A stretch of DNA of 64,000 bases, from contig JAQPZY010001581.1 of assembly GCA_029931535.1 (NCBI GenBank), positions 1,642,001-1,706,000 of the forward strand, read 5' to 3'. Under the pieces are notes generated by a model, which saw only the letters and a program-made list of their open reading frames with translations, was not told the DNA's origin and did not search any database. The position numbers and the translations under genes were made by a program. This document shows, one piece after another, positions 12,799 through 23,410 of this stretch. Source of the DNA: Margaritifera margaritifera. Taxonomy: Eukaryota; Mollusca; Bivalvia; Unionida; Margaritiferidae. Within the stretch, counting starts at the first letter, position 1, and the number at the start of each line of letters is the position of its first letter.

Positions 12799-12972
12799 CT
12801 TTATTCCATCCATCAGAGCCACCAAGGAATGGGGGAGCATTACGAGTGCACTGGAAGCTTCTCATGTATTCAGCTATGCCCGTTTCTTCCAACAGCCTGC
12901 TCACCATGTAAGTGTCGAGTTGTGATGCCATGTCTAGTCCATTTTGTCTATACCAAGACTGCAGTGAAAAGT
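12799..12972 (-). CDS. Exon C3 of giant modular Cys-rich protein
   Basis: Internal exon of 174 bp, acceptor atttaacag, donor GTAATT. The two leading bases AC complete a GAC codon begun by the last G of exon B3. Then come 57 codons and one base that joins AT of exon A4 to give GAT. Landmarks shared with C1 and C2 are FSL at 1-3, W at 6, G at 31, the single cysteine at 41 (SFQC) and GWNK at 54-57. No open frame longer than the exon exists on this strand, so ORF finders show only an antisense frame here. Its position between B3 and A4 completes the third cassette. The function is unknown. The region around residues 17-40 looks helical (inference). Confidence 0.9.
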
Positions 12973-13899
12973 CTGTTAAATAGAAATATACTATAAAATC
13001 TGGATGAAAGGAGCATGCCTAACAATAAGTATATATAAAAAAAGCCACATAATCCTTTTTATTTTCTTGTTGCACATTAAGTATAAGTAAGGAAAACATG
13101 TATCTTCTTTCCAATTCAGCCTAATTTAGAAGGAATATTTTTCATTTTAACTGTAGTTCACAAACACTTGCTTAAAAGAACAGAGAGACTCAAACTGAAA
13201 ATTTTGATTATGATAATTGTCATATTAGTATCACTGTTTTTTCAGGCTAAGCTGTACTTAAATAATGGAAGCACAGGTGTTACAATGTCTTAAAATAAAC
13301 CAAAACAACTGAAGGCATTCTCTCACAGTGAAAATTGTAATGCATTAGGAGTCCATGATGGTAGCTTTGGCAATGAATATGTTTTACCAGCTGTCCTATG
13401 TCTGCATAATATGCCTATTGATTTGTGTTGCTGCTGGGCTACCCAGAACAACCCTTGCAGATTCCCTGTTCAATTGTTTACTAATTAGTAGTATTGTTCA
13501 ACATTTTAGAAAACAATAAATCACCAAACAATTTACATGATGATAATACTCTGCACGTTTATATATGTATCGTTGAAGACTCCCTTTGTTTGATATAGAA
13601 ATTGTTAGTTAAAAAATTGTATAGTCACAAAACATAAACCCTACCCTATCAAGACACGAAAGTTGTGCCAAATATCGATTAGAAAGCATAAAATAGACCA
13701 GTGCATGGCGCAGGTCCAGCTGTTGGTCCAACCAACATGTGGTTGCGAGGAAACATTAATGTAAAACAATAAATGCAGGAAATGCTCATCAAGCATTAAT
13801 TGTTCATCAAAACAAGACCAAGTTGTCAAATCATGCCTTGTGACTAAGTAATTAAAATACTTCAAAAATGTACTTTTATCAGATTAACTGAATGTATAC
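12973..13899. other. Intron B3-C3 (927 bp), nothing recognised
   Basis: One of the two shortest introns of the gene here, free of any recognisable mobile element. Confidence 0.5.
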
Positions 13900-14063
13900 C
13901 TGGAATTTCAAAACTGCGTTCCCAATCACAATTGATCTTTGGCAGACTGGTATCATTTAGTACACTGACCATAAGTGCACAATTTCCATTTGTTTCTAGG
14001 CACATGCTGATGTTGAGGTTTACAAGGTATTTCTTTTCTGTGCCGAGATCATACACTCGAAAG
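13900..14063 (-). CDS. Exon B3 of giant modular Cys-rich protein
   Basis: Internal exon of 164 bp, acceptor tattgcag, donor GTATAC. The first base C completes AGC with exon A3. Then come 54 codons and a final G that pairs with AC of C3. The protein begins FRVYDLGTEKKYLVNLNIS. Cysteines are at residues 21, 28 and 45, LPK at 40-42, and the exon closes with IP just before the junction. A possible N-glycosylation site NIS sits at 17-19. Length, cysteine positions and phases equal those of B1. The exon lies only about 170 bp from the (ATT)n tail of the LINE at 14238, yet is undamaged. Confidence 0.9.
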
Positions 14064-14237
14064 CTGCAATAACAATGATTCAAGATTATTTTTTTATCAC
14101 ATAAAAATTGTTGTCCACAAACTTGTCTACATTTTACAAAGAACTGAAAATGCACAGCATTACAAATACGAATATACAACTGAATACAGCAAGAGTGAAG
14201 ATGTGTGAAGCCTTTCAAACTTTTAATTAATTTTCAG

Positions 14238-14240
14238 AAC

Positions 14241-14276
<36 letters not shown>
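14238..14276 (-). repeat. (ATT)n tail of the L2/CR1-like LINE
   Basis: About 13 AAT units on the plus strand. On the minus strand they directly follow a 3' untranslated region that ends in AAAAAAAAGTG, so they are best read as the element's own simple-repeat tail. Confidence 0.7.
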
Positions 14277-15126
14277 CACTTTTTTTTAAAGAAGTAACTC
14301 ATTTGGTCAACTGACCAATCTTCAATGAGGACTTCTACAATTACATGTATATGTTGTACAATTTGAACAAGTTGTGGTGTCTTTATACAATGCTATTAAA
14401 AACTAGATAATTGATCTACTGCTACTATAAAATATGTACAAGGCATTAAAGATGAGTACATACAGAATTCATACAAAGATTAGTAGTGTAAAACATTACA
14501 GGTGAGTACATAAAGAAGATTGTTTTAAAGAAGAGTAGTACTGAATTACACAAAATCATACAAATGATTGTTTCTGTAAATGTGGACTAAGAAGCTTCTT
14601 AAGATCTAGGGACGAGTCAGCTGACATTATAAAGGGTGGAATGGAATTCCATTGCTTAGCTCCAGAAAAAGAAAACTCATTTTATAAAACTCGGAATTAT
14701 TTTTACTTAAATATAAATTGTTGTTTGAGATGGATCTTAGTCATATGTATGTACATTTTCCACAAATTTAAAATTACATTGAAGATAATCAGGAGACAAC
14801 CCATGTAAGGATTTGTAGACTAGTAAACCCTTTTGAAGCTGAGTTCTCTGTTGAAATGGAAGCCACTTAAGGGTTGTAAAAAGATTTGTTGATGGTGTAT
14901 CTAAATTAACATTAAGAATAACTCTAGCTGCTCTTTTTTGAAATTTCAGTAGTCTTTCTTGATTTTCTGTATCACTATTACCTCAGACAGAACAGCAATA
15001 TTCTAGATGTGGCATGATGTAGGCATTGTAGAATATCTTTCTCTGTTCTTGAAAGAGATAAGATTTTATTCTGTTCAAGAGATAAAGCAGTGAGTTTACT
15101 TTTTTTATGATCTTATCAACTTGCAT

Positions 15127-16719
15127 TTACCAGCACAAGATATTATCTATCATAATGCCAAGTTGTTTTTCATTTTCAGACTGTTCTATATCTATTTCTT
15201 TTAGCATTACTTTGAAGTCATCTTTCTCAGCTTTTACTTTGGCTCGACTACCTATGATCATGGCTTTTGACTTTGCTGCATTTATCTTCATACCATTGTG
15301 CTCACACCAGTTACTTACTTTAACCAAATCCCGATTTAATTTAGTGCTAAGGTCATGGCCAGTTGATCCAGAGTTATATAATGTTGTGTCATCTGCAAAC
15401 ATGTTGGTGGTGGACTGCTCAATGTAATATGGTAAATCATTGATGTTCAGCAGAAAGAGTAATTGTCCAATAACTGATCCTTGCGGAATACCTGACTTTA
15501 TGAGTTTTTTATCTGAAAGTTTATTTAAAATAGAAACTTGTTGCTGTCTGCCTTCAAGATAGGATTGAAATCAGTTAAATTTTCATGGTTAACTTGATAT
15601 ATGCTGAGTTTTTCCAGCAGGATTTTGTGATTAACAAGGTCAAAAAGCTTTTGTAAGGTCAAGAAACACTGTACCTACCAGATTACCTTGATCAATTGCT
15701 GTTAACCAATCATCCACCATTCTAGTTAGTGTAGTCTGGCATGAATGTCCTTCACGAAAGCCATATTGTCATGAATGTAGCAAATTAAAAGATTCCAGGT
15801 AGTTTTAAAATTCTGTACAAACATGTCTTTCTAATATCTTAAAGTGATGATAAAACTGATATAGGTCTATAGTTATTCATATCAGAAAGATCTCCCTTCT
15901 TGTGTATTGGAGTTACTTTTGTCAGTTTTTGACTGTTTGAAAAATTACCTGCAGAAATACTTAGATTGAATATATACATAAGTAAAGGTGTAATCACTTG
16001 AGATGAGAGTTTTAGGAATTTTAGCACTTATATCATCTAGACCTGTAGCTGTTCTGACATCAGGTTTATCTAATTCATTTAAAATGAATTCTAGACTTAT
16101 TTTAGGTATTTTGAAGTAGTTTTCTTTTCTAAGTTTTTAGGAAATATGCTCATTCAATTCATCACTTTAGAATCTTTTATGAGCTGTGAGATGCACAAGT
16201 TTTTTGTTTATGTTCACAAAGTAATCATTAAGTGCATTTGCAATTTCAAGAGGTTCTTCCTAAATGATACCATTTTCATCACTAATACATCTAAATGGCA
16301 TGTTATTGAAAGATTTGCCTTTTAAGTCATTGAAGGTTTTCCAGAGTTTTCTAAGGTTCATTTTCATAATACTATATGATATTTCAGTGGAAAACTAAGT
16401 TTTCCTTGACTTTTGAATCATTGACTTCACTCTTGTTTGTCCATAATCTGTAATTGTTAGTATCTTTTAATTTATGAAATCTATCCCTTGTCATAATAGC
16501 ATTTAATATATCACTTGTGATATAACTGGGATGATTTTGTCGCTTAACTCTCTTGAAATTAATAGCAGCATGACTGTTCAGGGTGTCAGTAAACATATCT
16601 ATCCAAATGTCAAGAGCATCTGATGGGACATCAAAAGATTCAATTACTGACCAAGGGATATCTTTCAGTTCTTTAAGGAATATTTGTGTATTAAATCTTT
16701 TCATTTTTCGATACTTCAT
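15127..16719 (-). pseudogene. Reverse transcriptase of the L2/CR1-like LINE, frame-broken
   Basis: Three minus-strand fragments cover the enzyme. 16719-16384 is the linker between endonuclease and reverse transcriptase. 16027-15839 holds the finger region with VTPIHKKGDLSDMNNYRPIS, the conserved KKGD..NYRPIS block. 15402-15127 begins at the catalytic box FADDTTLY and continues with NWCEHNGMKINAAKSKAM and EKQLGIMID. The two active-site aspartates of FADD are retained, but frame changes between the pieces abolish a continuous protein. Confidence 0.85.
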
Positions 16720-16869
16720 ATATTTGTGATGATAGGGTTTACTTTTTTGACTTAATTTTCGTGTACAGCATATAGGATAATGATCACTTATGGCATATTG
16801 GGGAACTACAACTTCTGTAATGTTGTCAGCATTGTTAGTATAGATGTGATCGATTAGTGTTTCAGATAC

Positions 16870-17619
16870 CTATGTTACTCTAGTGGCTACATGTACTAGC
16901 TGTTGATAATTCTGGGAATTCATAGTTTTAATCCAGCTTTGATTGTTGTCATACAGCAAATTGCAATTGAAGTCACCTCCTAAACAGACTTCTTTGTTTT
17001 CTATATACAAAGTTTCAAGCCTACTTTGAAATATGGTATACCATGCATTGTCAGCATCTGGTGGTCTATATACACAACCTAATACAAATGGTTTTTTTAC
17101 ATTATGTCTGATTTCTAGCCAAATTATTTCCATATCATTTTCCTCAAGATCATATCGTCTTTTGAAAGGAATGCTGTCCCTAATGTAAATGAAAAGTCCA
17201 CCACCCTTTTGGAAAAGTCTGTCTTTTCTTTGAAAACTGTAGTTAGGTATGTTAAGTTCATCATCATGAAAAAGTTCATGTAAAAAGGTTTTGCAGAATG
17301 CAAAAATATCAATTACTGAATTATTTCCTGAAAGAGGTAATTCAATTTCATCTAGTTTTGGAAAAAGATAATGAATGTTTAAATGGCAGATTTTAAGACC
17401 TTGTTGCTTAAGCCACTGATTTTTAAACAATTCTAAGTTTTGATGGTCTTGAGATGAATGGCATGGAATATCTGAGTTAATATTTTCACTATCAATATAC
17501 AAACCATGATATTCCTCTAAATTATCTTCATTACAGTATCCTAAGTGTTTTTTAGAAGATTTTGTAATGAGTCTTGAAACATTAGCACTTTCAAAAGTTA
17601 TCTCAGTAACAGTTAACAC
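16870..17619 (-). pseudogene. AP-type endonuclease domain of LINE ORF2
   Basis: A single open frame of 249 residues covers the start and about three quarters of an exonuclease-endonuclease-phosphatase domain. LKICHLNIHYLFPKLDE is near residue 75, SFQRKDRLFQKGGGLFIYIRD follows, then the family block VLGCVYRPPDAD, and finally CLGGDFNCNLL, whose D and N are catalytic in the family. The frame stops just after this block, where a shift separates it from the C-terminal SDH part and the reverse transcriptase. Its role in an active element is to nick target DNA and prime reverse transcription. Confidence 0.85.
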
Positions 17620-17919
17620 ATTATGATCACTTTAATTCATGGAGGCAATTAATGGGATTCCACCAGAGGTAATTCCATGGGCATCATCACTCACTGGGGT
17701 ATCTTATAGCTTGTCTTCTATCATGACAGGGAGAATCACACATAGTAGATCAATATAGCTTGTTGCAATGTTTCTGGAAAATTGTGTTTGGTTTTGAAAC
17801 TTATGCCTCCATCTTCATTGCCATAATCCTAATGCTGCATAGTCGAGTGGAACATTTTTTCTGTGTTTTGCCATATGTCCATACTGTAGACAGTCATGAC
17901 ACTAAATTTTGCTGGTATG

Positions 17920-18545
17920 TCAGCATGATTCCACATTATGCCCTGGTTGAAAACAATAGAAACATCTCCCTGATTTTTTATGATAGTTAAGACCGTTAGC
18001 ATGGTCCCAATCATATTTATGATCTTGGTTTCTATGACTTTTAGAGGAGTCATAGTTATCCTTTAGTATTGGGAAAATCTCGTTTATGGCATATAGAAAG
18101 TGTGATAAACCCTTCTTGTTCAAATGGATTTTGTCTCTTGCCATTAGGTGTTCCAGAACTAGTCCAAACTTCATCACAAATGCATGTTCTATGTCTATTA
18201 TTTTGTAATTCCACTCATGACATAGATGTTTAATTAGAGCATTGAACTCACAAATGTCTGTGTCAATTCTTGGACATGCACTACATAGAAAGACTGAGCA
18301 GCCAGGATTGTCCAAGTATAAGTTGTTTAGAATGTTATAAAAATTGGTTTCAATCTGGTCAATATGAACATTGTTACTAACATCATTGCCACCAACACTG
18401 ATGATGATGGTGTCATATTGAGAAAGGTCACTTTTTCCTATGGCATCAAATAAATAACAAGTTTCTGCTATAGGTAGACACTTAACTTAAACCCAAGGTT
18501 TCAAACCTCTTTCATTAACATATTTAATATTGGAGTCTCCAATTA
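17920..18545 (-). pseudogene. SGNH-hydrolase plus CCHC part of LINE ORF1
   Basis: Reading the minus strand from 18545, the frame begins ILIIGDSNIKYV, the GDS block of SGNH hydrolases. A stop near 18487 interrupts it. It continues with IIISVGGNDV (block III), CSACPRIDTD, and the C-terminal catalytic block DKIHLNKKGL. It ends in a zinc knuckle, CFYCFQPGHNVESC. Esterase-bearing ORF1 proteins are known from CR1-group LINEs; the esterase's purpose there is not settled. The single stop and the frame change near 18555 make this copy inactive. Confidence 0.8.
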
Positions 18546-19330
18546 TGAGAATTTTTTTCCAAAATTATCATGTTCTTTGATGTTTTCTGTTCTGTTTTTA
18601 GTAGAATCCAGTGTATTATGGAATGCAAATCTGTTATGTCTAAGGTGGAAAGACACCTTATTGCTATTTGTGACATCGCTTGGTAGAGAGTTTTCAACTG
18701 TAGCTTGAGGGACTTTAGTTTTTTTTCCTGTATCCTGGGTGGGTTTGGACTTATTATTTTCTTTCGGGGTGTTTTCTTTTGTTTTCATAAGCCTGCTAAT
18801 TTCAATGATGTGCTTTTGTGACTCTTCTCTTAGAGTATTAACAATTTCTGTTTTCATATTTGTAATGTCCTCCTGCACTGTTGTTAAAATGTCAGGATGA
18901 AAACTATTTGAAGCAGTGTAGCCATGCTTAAGTTGCATAATTTCTGGCAGGAGCAAATCTTTATCTTTTTTTAATTGTCTTAATTTCTCCTTCATTTTTG
19001 TGTTGTCTTCTTCCAGAATGAGGCAACTGCTTGAGTATTTACTCAGGTCACATCTGAGGGTTTTATTTGTTTTTTCAAGGCTCATAAATTTTGTCTTGAA
19101 ATCTGATAGCTGCTCTGCATGTTTTTCATGTTTATTCCTTGCTGACTCCTGTTTGGTTTTTAAAGACTCACATTCCTTTTGCTGTCATTTGTGCAAGTTC
19201 TTGCTGAAGCAATTTGTTTTCCCTCATTAGTGCTATCATGTCTTTTTCACTGCCTTTAATTGCTCCCTGCAGTTCAAAGACTTTATCTGACTGAGTATCA
19301 GCCTTTGTGACAGCCTTAGGGAGCAATTTA
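18543..19330 (-). pseudogene. Coiled-coil part of LINE ORF1
   Basis: The 180-residue frame from 19085 has heptad-rich sequence (MSLEKTNKTLRCDLSKYSSS, then DNTKMKEKLRQLKKDKDLLL) and a lysine-rich linker before the SGNH part. Upstream of the chosen start, another frame (about 19330-19150) reads LMRENKLLQQELAQ, so the coil begins earlier and has a frame change near 19170. Trimerising coiled coils are usual in LINE ORF1 RNA-binding proteins. Confidence 0.7.
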
Positions 19331-19666
19331 TTATTTCACTTCCCCTATAAGTGCCTCATGATCCCATGAGATGACATTGGTCATGTGACTGATCAGAACC
19401 ATGGTTACATTGATGTGATCAGTTTGGGAGCAAAATTTTAAAGAAGAAAACGACAAATATACAGCATAATTTATGATTTTCTGCATAAAGGTGTTGCAGT
19501 TATCATTCTTTTGCCATTCGTGAGCAATAATTTTCAGTTTTGGGTGCACATTTGCAGAGGCAAAGTGTTACAGGTCATTTCCCAAATTTTGCGAGTTTGA
19601 CTGCCAAGTTTTCAGACAATGGAGGGTTCAAACTGACCAAGACAGATCCCAGAGGGGACAGGCTTA

Positions 19667-20504
19667 ATGAGCGAAATACTCAAAAATTGTCGTAAACTTA
19701 AGGAAAATGACACAGATAGTCTCAGCACATCTTCTGCTATGGTTTTGATGGGGAAACGAGTGCGTTTGCCATCGGCAACTGCATCCATAGGTCTGCAGGT
19801 TAGCGAGACACATGTTGGCCAGCTCAGACAGGCTAGCTTAAGGCAGCCATTACAAATAGAAGAAGATGTGACATCATTGCTTGGGTCTACTAACAGGAGT
19901 CACGTGGCTTCCACCCAAAGTACCAATATGGCTGCTCTGGATAAAGAATTAGCAATGCAATGTCAGCTGTGGGTGCAAAATGCAGATGTGGTGTCAAAAA
20001 TGCATGCATGCATGCTTGACAAAAATGGAAGAAATAAAGGCCAGTGTTGCTAGTAAAACGCAAATGCCGACCACATCAGCTGCGGATTCCGCCAGTAGGT
20101 CACGCAATGGTCAGTTTGCAATGGATTTGCAGCACGATGAAGGGGAGGTGAAATCAGATGTTGATATTGGAGATGTCTTTGGGCTAATTATCCCAGACAC
20201 AGACTCTGAAGAGGTCGCTGCGAATGACGATGATGAATTGTTTGCAGAGGTTGAAAGTTTTTTGTTGGAGCAGAAAAAAGCAGGCCCAAACGAGGAAGAA
20301 AAGCTGGCTGAAACTGTCAATAAAGGCCTGCGTTCTGTGTTAACTCCCGAGAAGGTTAAACCTTTACAGAAGAAGTATCTCAGACCAGGAAATTGTGACA
20401 ATTTAAAGGTGCCCAGAGTGAATATTGAGGTATGGAATGCAATGTCCAAACAGGTGAAGAGTGCAGATATTTCATCGCAAAAGCTCCAAACTCAGTTGGG
20501 GTAA
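19667..20504 (+). pseudogene. Gag-like ORF1 of DIRS copy 3
   Basis: Two overlapping frames (19667-20053 and 19980-20504) look like one protein split by a frame change. The second is acidic (EGEVKSDVDIGDVFGLIIPD, then NDDDELFAEVESFLLEQKKA) and matches the general style of DIRS ORF1 products, with a conserved NEEEKLAETVNKGLRS and LQKKYLRPGNCDNLKVPRVN region. I assign it from position upstream of the reverse transcriptase, not from a recognised fold. Decayed frame continues to about 21100. Confidence 0.6.
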
Positions 20505-21298
20505 ATGTTGGTCCCAACTTTAAGGGCTATTGAACTGCTTAGAAAGCAAAGGAACAACCTATGGGAATTACCGTTGGAGTCAGTCCGGGATTTTGTCATG
20601 GACATTTTCAAATTGTCATCCTTTCTGTTCAGCGATTTCAGCTTCAAGCGCTGCGAGCTCATAAGCCAGAGCTAACTGATGTGTATCAGCCCATCTGTGC
20701 TGCCTAAAATCCTGTCACCAACTGGCTTTTTGGTGACAACCTAAATGGGCAGATCATGAAGCTTAACGAATCTCGGAAGGCTGGGACTCAGCTGCTGGGA
20801 AAGAAACAACAGGATGCAGCTAAACAAAAAGTGGGCTCAATGTTAAGAAGCAGTGTGCCTTTTTTAGGATGACCCTATTCACGGGGCAGACACTCCCGGA
20901 CCCGGAATTTTCAATGGCAGACCAATCACCAATCGAGACAAGGCTACAAAAAAGTTCAGAAACAAGAAACAGGGTTTCCCAAACATCAAGGATCAGTAAG
21001 ATCTTCCCAGGCCAATAGTATGCAGCATAATGTAAGTACATATGATGTTTCTTGTATGAACAACACACCAGACAATTTTGTTGCTGGGAAAATTTCTGCA
21101 TTTTTTTAAGGTTGGCAGAATATTACTTCGGATGTTTAGATTCTGAATACTGTTCAAGGTTATGAAATTGAGTTAGAACAATGACCTGTACAGATATATT
21201 TACCAAACCCAATTAATTTCTCTATTAATGAAGAAAGACTAATAAATGCTGAAATTCACAAATTTCTTACAAAAGGTATTATTCATTGAGTTAATTCC

Positions 21299-21748
21299 AT
21301 GCCTGGAGAATATTTTTCAAACATTTTCATTCGACCTAAAAGAGATGGGTCTGTGAGACTTATCCTGATTTTAAAACATTTCAATACAAATGTCGAGAAG
21401 ATACATTTCAAAATGGAAACTTTAAAAACAGCTGTTAGGGCCATGCGCACAAATTGTTTCTTTGCATCGGTTGATTTAAAGGATGCCTACTTCTCTGTTC
21501 CTGTGGCTCAGAAGTATAGAAAGTATTTGCTTTTTATGTGGTTTGGGGATATGTATGAATTTATCTGCTTGCCGAATGGATTAACATCTGCACCACATGT
21601 TTTCACCAAGCTGTTGAAGCCAGTTTTTGCATCATTGAGACAAAAAGGTTTCACAAATGTGGCATACATTGACCATAGTTGTTTGTTAGGGGATTCTTAT
21701 GACCAGTGTAGGGAAAATGTTCGGGAAATGGTTCCTACACTTGATTGA
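21299..21748 (+). pseudogene. Reverse transcriptase of DIRS copy 3, active site changed
   Basis: A 149-residue frame begins at the finger region (YFSNIFIRPKRDGSVRLIL). It continues with FHFKMETL-like HFKMETLKTAVRAM, the motif A block FFASVDLKDAYFSVPV, and the motif B block FICLPNGLTSAPHVFTKLLK. The motif C box reads YIDHS where the family has YIDDS, so the second catalytic aspartate is a histidine and the enzyme would be dead even without the stop at 21746. The frame resumes after a shift near 21806. Confidence 0.85.
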
Positions 21749-21807
21749 TTGAGATTAACTATTCATCCAGAAAAATCTGTGTTTGAACCCACCCAAAACA
21801 TAACTTT

Positions 21808-22314
21808 GTGGGGTTTTTGCTGGACTCTATCACAATGACTGTCAGATTGACTCCAGATAAAGCAGACAGTATAGTTGCTATGTGTTATGATATACTGAGG
21901 AAACAGAATATCACTATTCGTGAATTGGCTCAATGGTCCTATCCAAATGACAAAAAATTGTGTGATGTAGATTGTTTACATTCTTATTTGCAATGGACTA
22001 AAGTTTTGCGAAAATCTGAAAAACAATTATTCATCAGTACACAATCCCCATATAAAAAAGTTGCTAAAGGCACAATATCAAACTGGATAAAGAATGTTAT
22101 GAGAAAGTCTGGTATTGATACATCCGTTTTTCACGCTCATAGCACAAGGGCTGCATCTGTTTCTGCAGCCTGTGCTAAAGGCACACAATTGGGTACAATT
22201 TTGAAGGCAGCTGGTTGGGCTGGTGCCTGTACTTTCAGGAGATTCTATGACAAGCCCATTACAGACAATACTGAATTAAGTAGAAAGGTCTTGTCCGCAT
22301 CTGGAATTTCATAA
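21808..22314 (+). pseudogene. Reverse transcriptase tail fused to tyrosine recombinase
   Basis: Residues 1-42 are the reverse transcriptase thumb region (MGFLLDSITMTVRLTPDKAD to IRELAQ). From residue 43 the frame switches without a stop into the tyrosine recombinase catalytic domain: WSYPNDKKLCDVDCLHSY, then HSTRAAS with H111 and R114, AGW with W137, and a tyrosine at 147 (RRFYDKP). In a complete element several hundred residues (RNase H, recombinase core-binding domain and first catalytic arginine) lie between. The join at about residue 42 therefore marks an internal deletion that happened to keep frame. The protein lacks the first arginine and cannot be a working recombinase by itself. Confidence 0.85.
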
Positions 22315-22485
22315 TGCTGATGTAATGTACTATGTTTATAGGTTATCTGATTTACTAACAACACATACAAGGCTTCTTCCTTTTTTCTTCTAGTTGTTGT
22401 TAATTTATTCCATGCATGAAAGCCTCTCTCTAAAATCTCATGGGATCATGAGGCACTTATGGGGGAAGTGAAATTGATAAATTAA

Positions 22486-22725
22486 ACGAGACTTACCATG
22501 TCGATGTTTGATTGTAATTTCATGAACCCCATAAGTGCCTCAGTGATCACATGCCCACCCTTGGTACTTCCCACCCGATAAGACATACTGAGGCTTCCAT
22601 TTCTTATGCTCTAAAGACTGATCAGTCACATGACCAATGTCATCTCATGTGATCACTAAGGCACTTATGGGGTTCATGAAATTACAATCAAACATCGACT
22701 TGGTAAGTCTAGTTTAAATTATCAA
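22486..22725. repeat. 240-bp palindromic element at the right end of DIRS copy 3
   Basis: Two arms of about 80 bp are nearly perfect inverted copies. aattgataaattaaacgaga... at 22486-22570 is mirrored at 22645-22725, each containing gtcgatgtttgattgtaat and the gtgcctyagtgatcacatg block. The arms share the gcacttatgggg core with the DIRS ends beside it. It may be a joined pair of terminal repeats or an independent MITE-like unit. Confidence 0.75.
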
Positions 22726-23410
22726 TTATTGCTTTCTCTAGCTAGCACAGGTGAAATTTCCTGACCACTGTGGTCTTCAGAATCTAGTTCCTGGATGGAG
22801 GAAGATCTTAGGTGAGTTTCCCCATAGTTAATTGGTGTAACAACACTTATCTCCGAATCTGAATTCCTATTGGAGATAGTTGTATATGATCCTCTGCTAA
22901 ATGAACAGTAGCCCCAGTAGATGTTAATGAAGACTGCTAATGGCCTGCAAAATATTCTAATTGTTTCCATGGTAACTTGTTTCAGAGTAAATTTCTGCAG
23001 CTAGGATATGAAAATTAGTTTCAGTCCATTCTTAATTGTTAGGTCCCTGGATAAGTAAAGTGCTTATGGAACTATAAAGAGTCACTGTAACTTTGTAGGA
23101 TTGCAGATTTTCTGATGAATTCAGAATTTTAAAGATCAAGCCATTATGCTTGTTATCAGTTCCTTGACCATATCTTGAGGTCAGCGTGTTCTGCCATGCA
23201 GATATAAACTTTATATTACAAACAGTTATAGAGTTTGTGTTGTACTTGAAACTGTATTTCTCATCATCAACATCTGACAATTGTTTTGTGGGACTGTACT
23301 TGTCAGCATCAACATCTGACAATTGTTTTGTGAGAGTAGTGTCAATTTCACTTTGAGAGAATCCAGAGAAGCTGCTGCCTTCAAGTGAGGTATTTTGATC
23401 AAACACAATA
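22725..23410 (-). pseudogene. Probable 5' part of ORF1 of the split LINE
   Basis: Frame 23406-23032 encodes 124 residues with a duplicated TKQLSDVDxxKYS segment and ends in a strand-like stretch YKVTVTLYSSISTLLIQGPN. LINE ORF1 proteins of the CR1 group often carry such a stretch. After one stop the frame continues WTETNFHILAAEI, and a further frame (22970-22722) runs up to the palindrome, where the sequence breaks. The coiled-coil part of ORF1 begins at 19330 on the other side of the DIRS insertion. The assignment rests on order and general likeness; a host exon cannot be excluded. Confidence 0.45.

Larger units (their letters stand above)
14238..19330 (-). mobile_element. Nearly full-length CR1/L2-like LINE with esterase ORF1
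   Basis: On the minus strand the order is ORF1, ORF2, 3' UTR, tail. ORF1 (19330-17920) has a coiled coil, an SGNH-hydrolase domain and a CCHC knuckle. ORF2 starts with an endonuclease (17619-16870) and continues with the reverse transcriptase in pieces: 16719-16384, 16027-15839 with FSNSQKLTKVTPIHKKGD, and 15402-15127 with the FADDTTLY box. A C-terminal FSFSGAKQWNSIPP block lies near 14690-14640. The reading frames carry several stops and shifts, so it is not active, but the architecture is complete. The 5' part of ORF1 probably continues at 23410-22725, beyond the DIRS element inserted at 19330. It lies in the A3-B3 intron in the sense orientation. Confidence 0.85.
19330..22490 (+). mobile_element. 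DIRS-type element, internally deleted copy 3
   Basis: Inverted ends are readable at about 19330-19385 and 22434-22490, both reading gcacttat(a/g)gggg(g)aagtgaaat outward. Inside, on the plus strand, are a Gag-like frame (19667-20504 with a frame change near 20000), a reverse transcriptase (21299-21748) and a short tail of reverse transcriptase joined to a tyrosine recombinase (21808-22314). The RNase H region and the front of the recombinase are missing. This element runs opposite to the host gene and to the LINE it interrupts. It belongs to a different subfamily from copies 1 and 2, with different ends and a much closer cysteine-poor Gag. Confidence 0.85.

Noticed and set aside
12601..12996. 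131-residue plus-strand frame
   Set aside because: It is antisense to exon C3, whose minus-strand translation shares length, phase, FSL, Cys41 and GWNK with C1 and C2.
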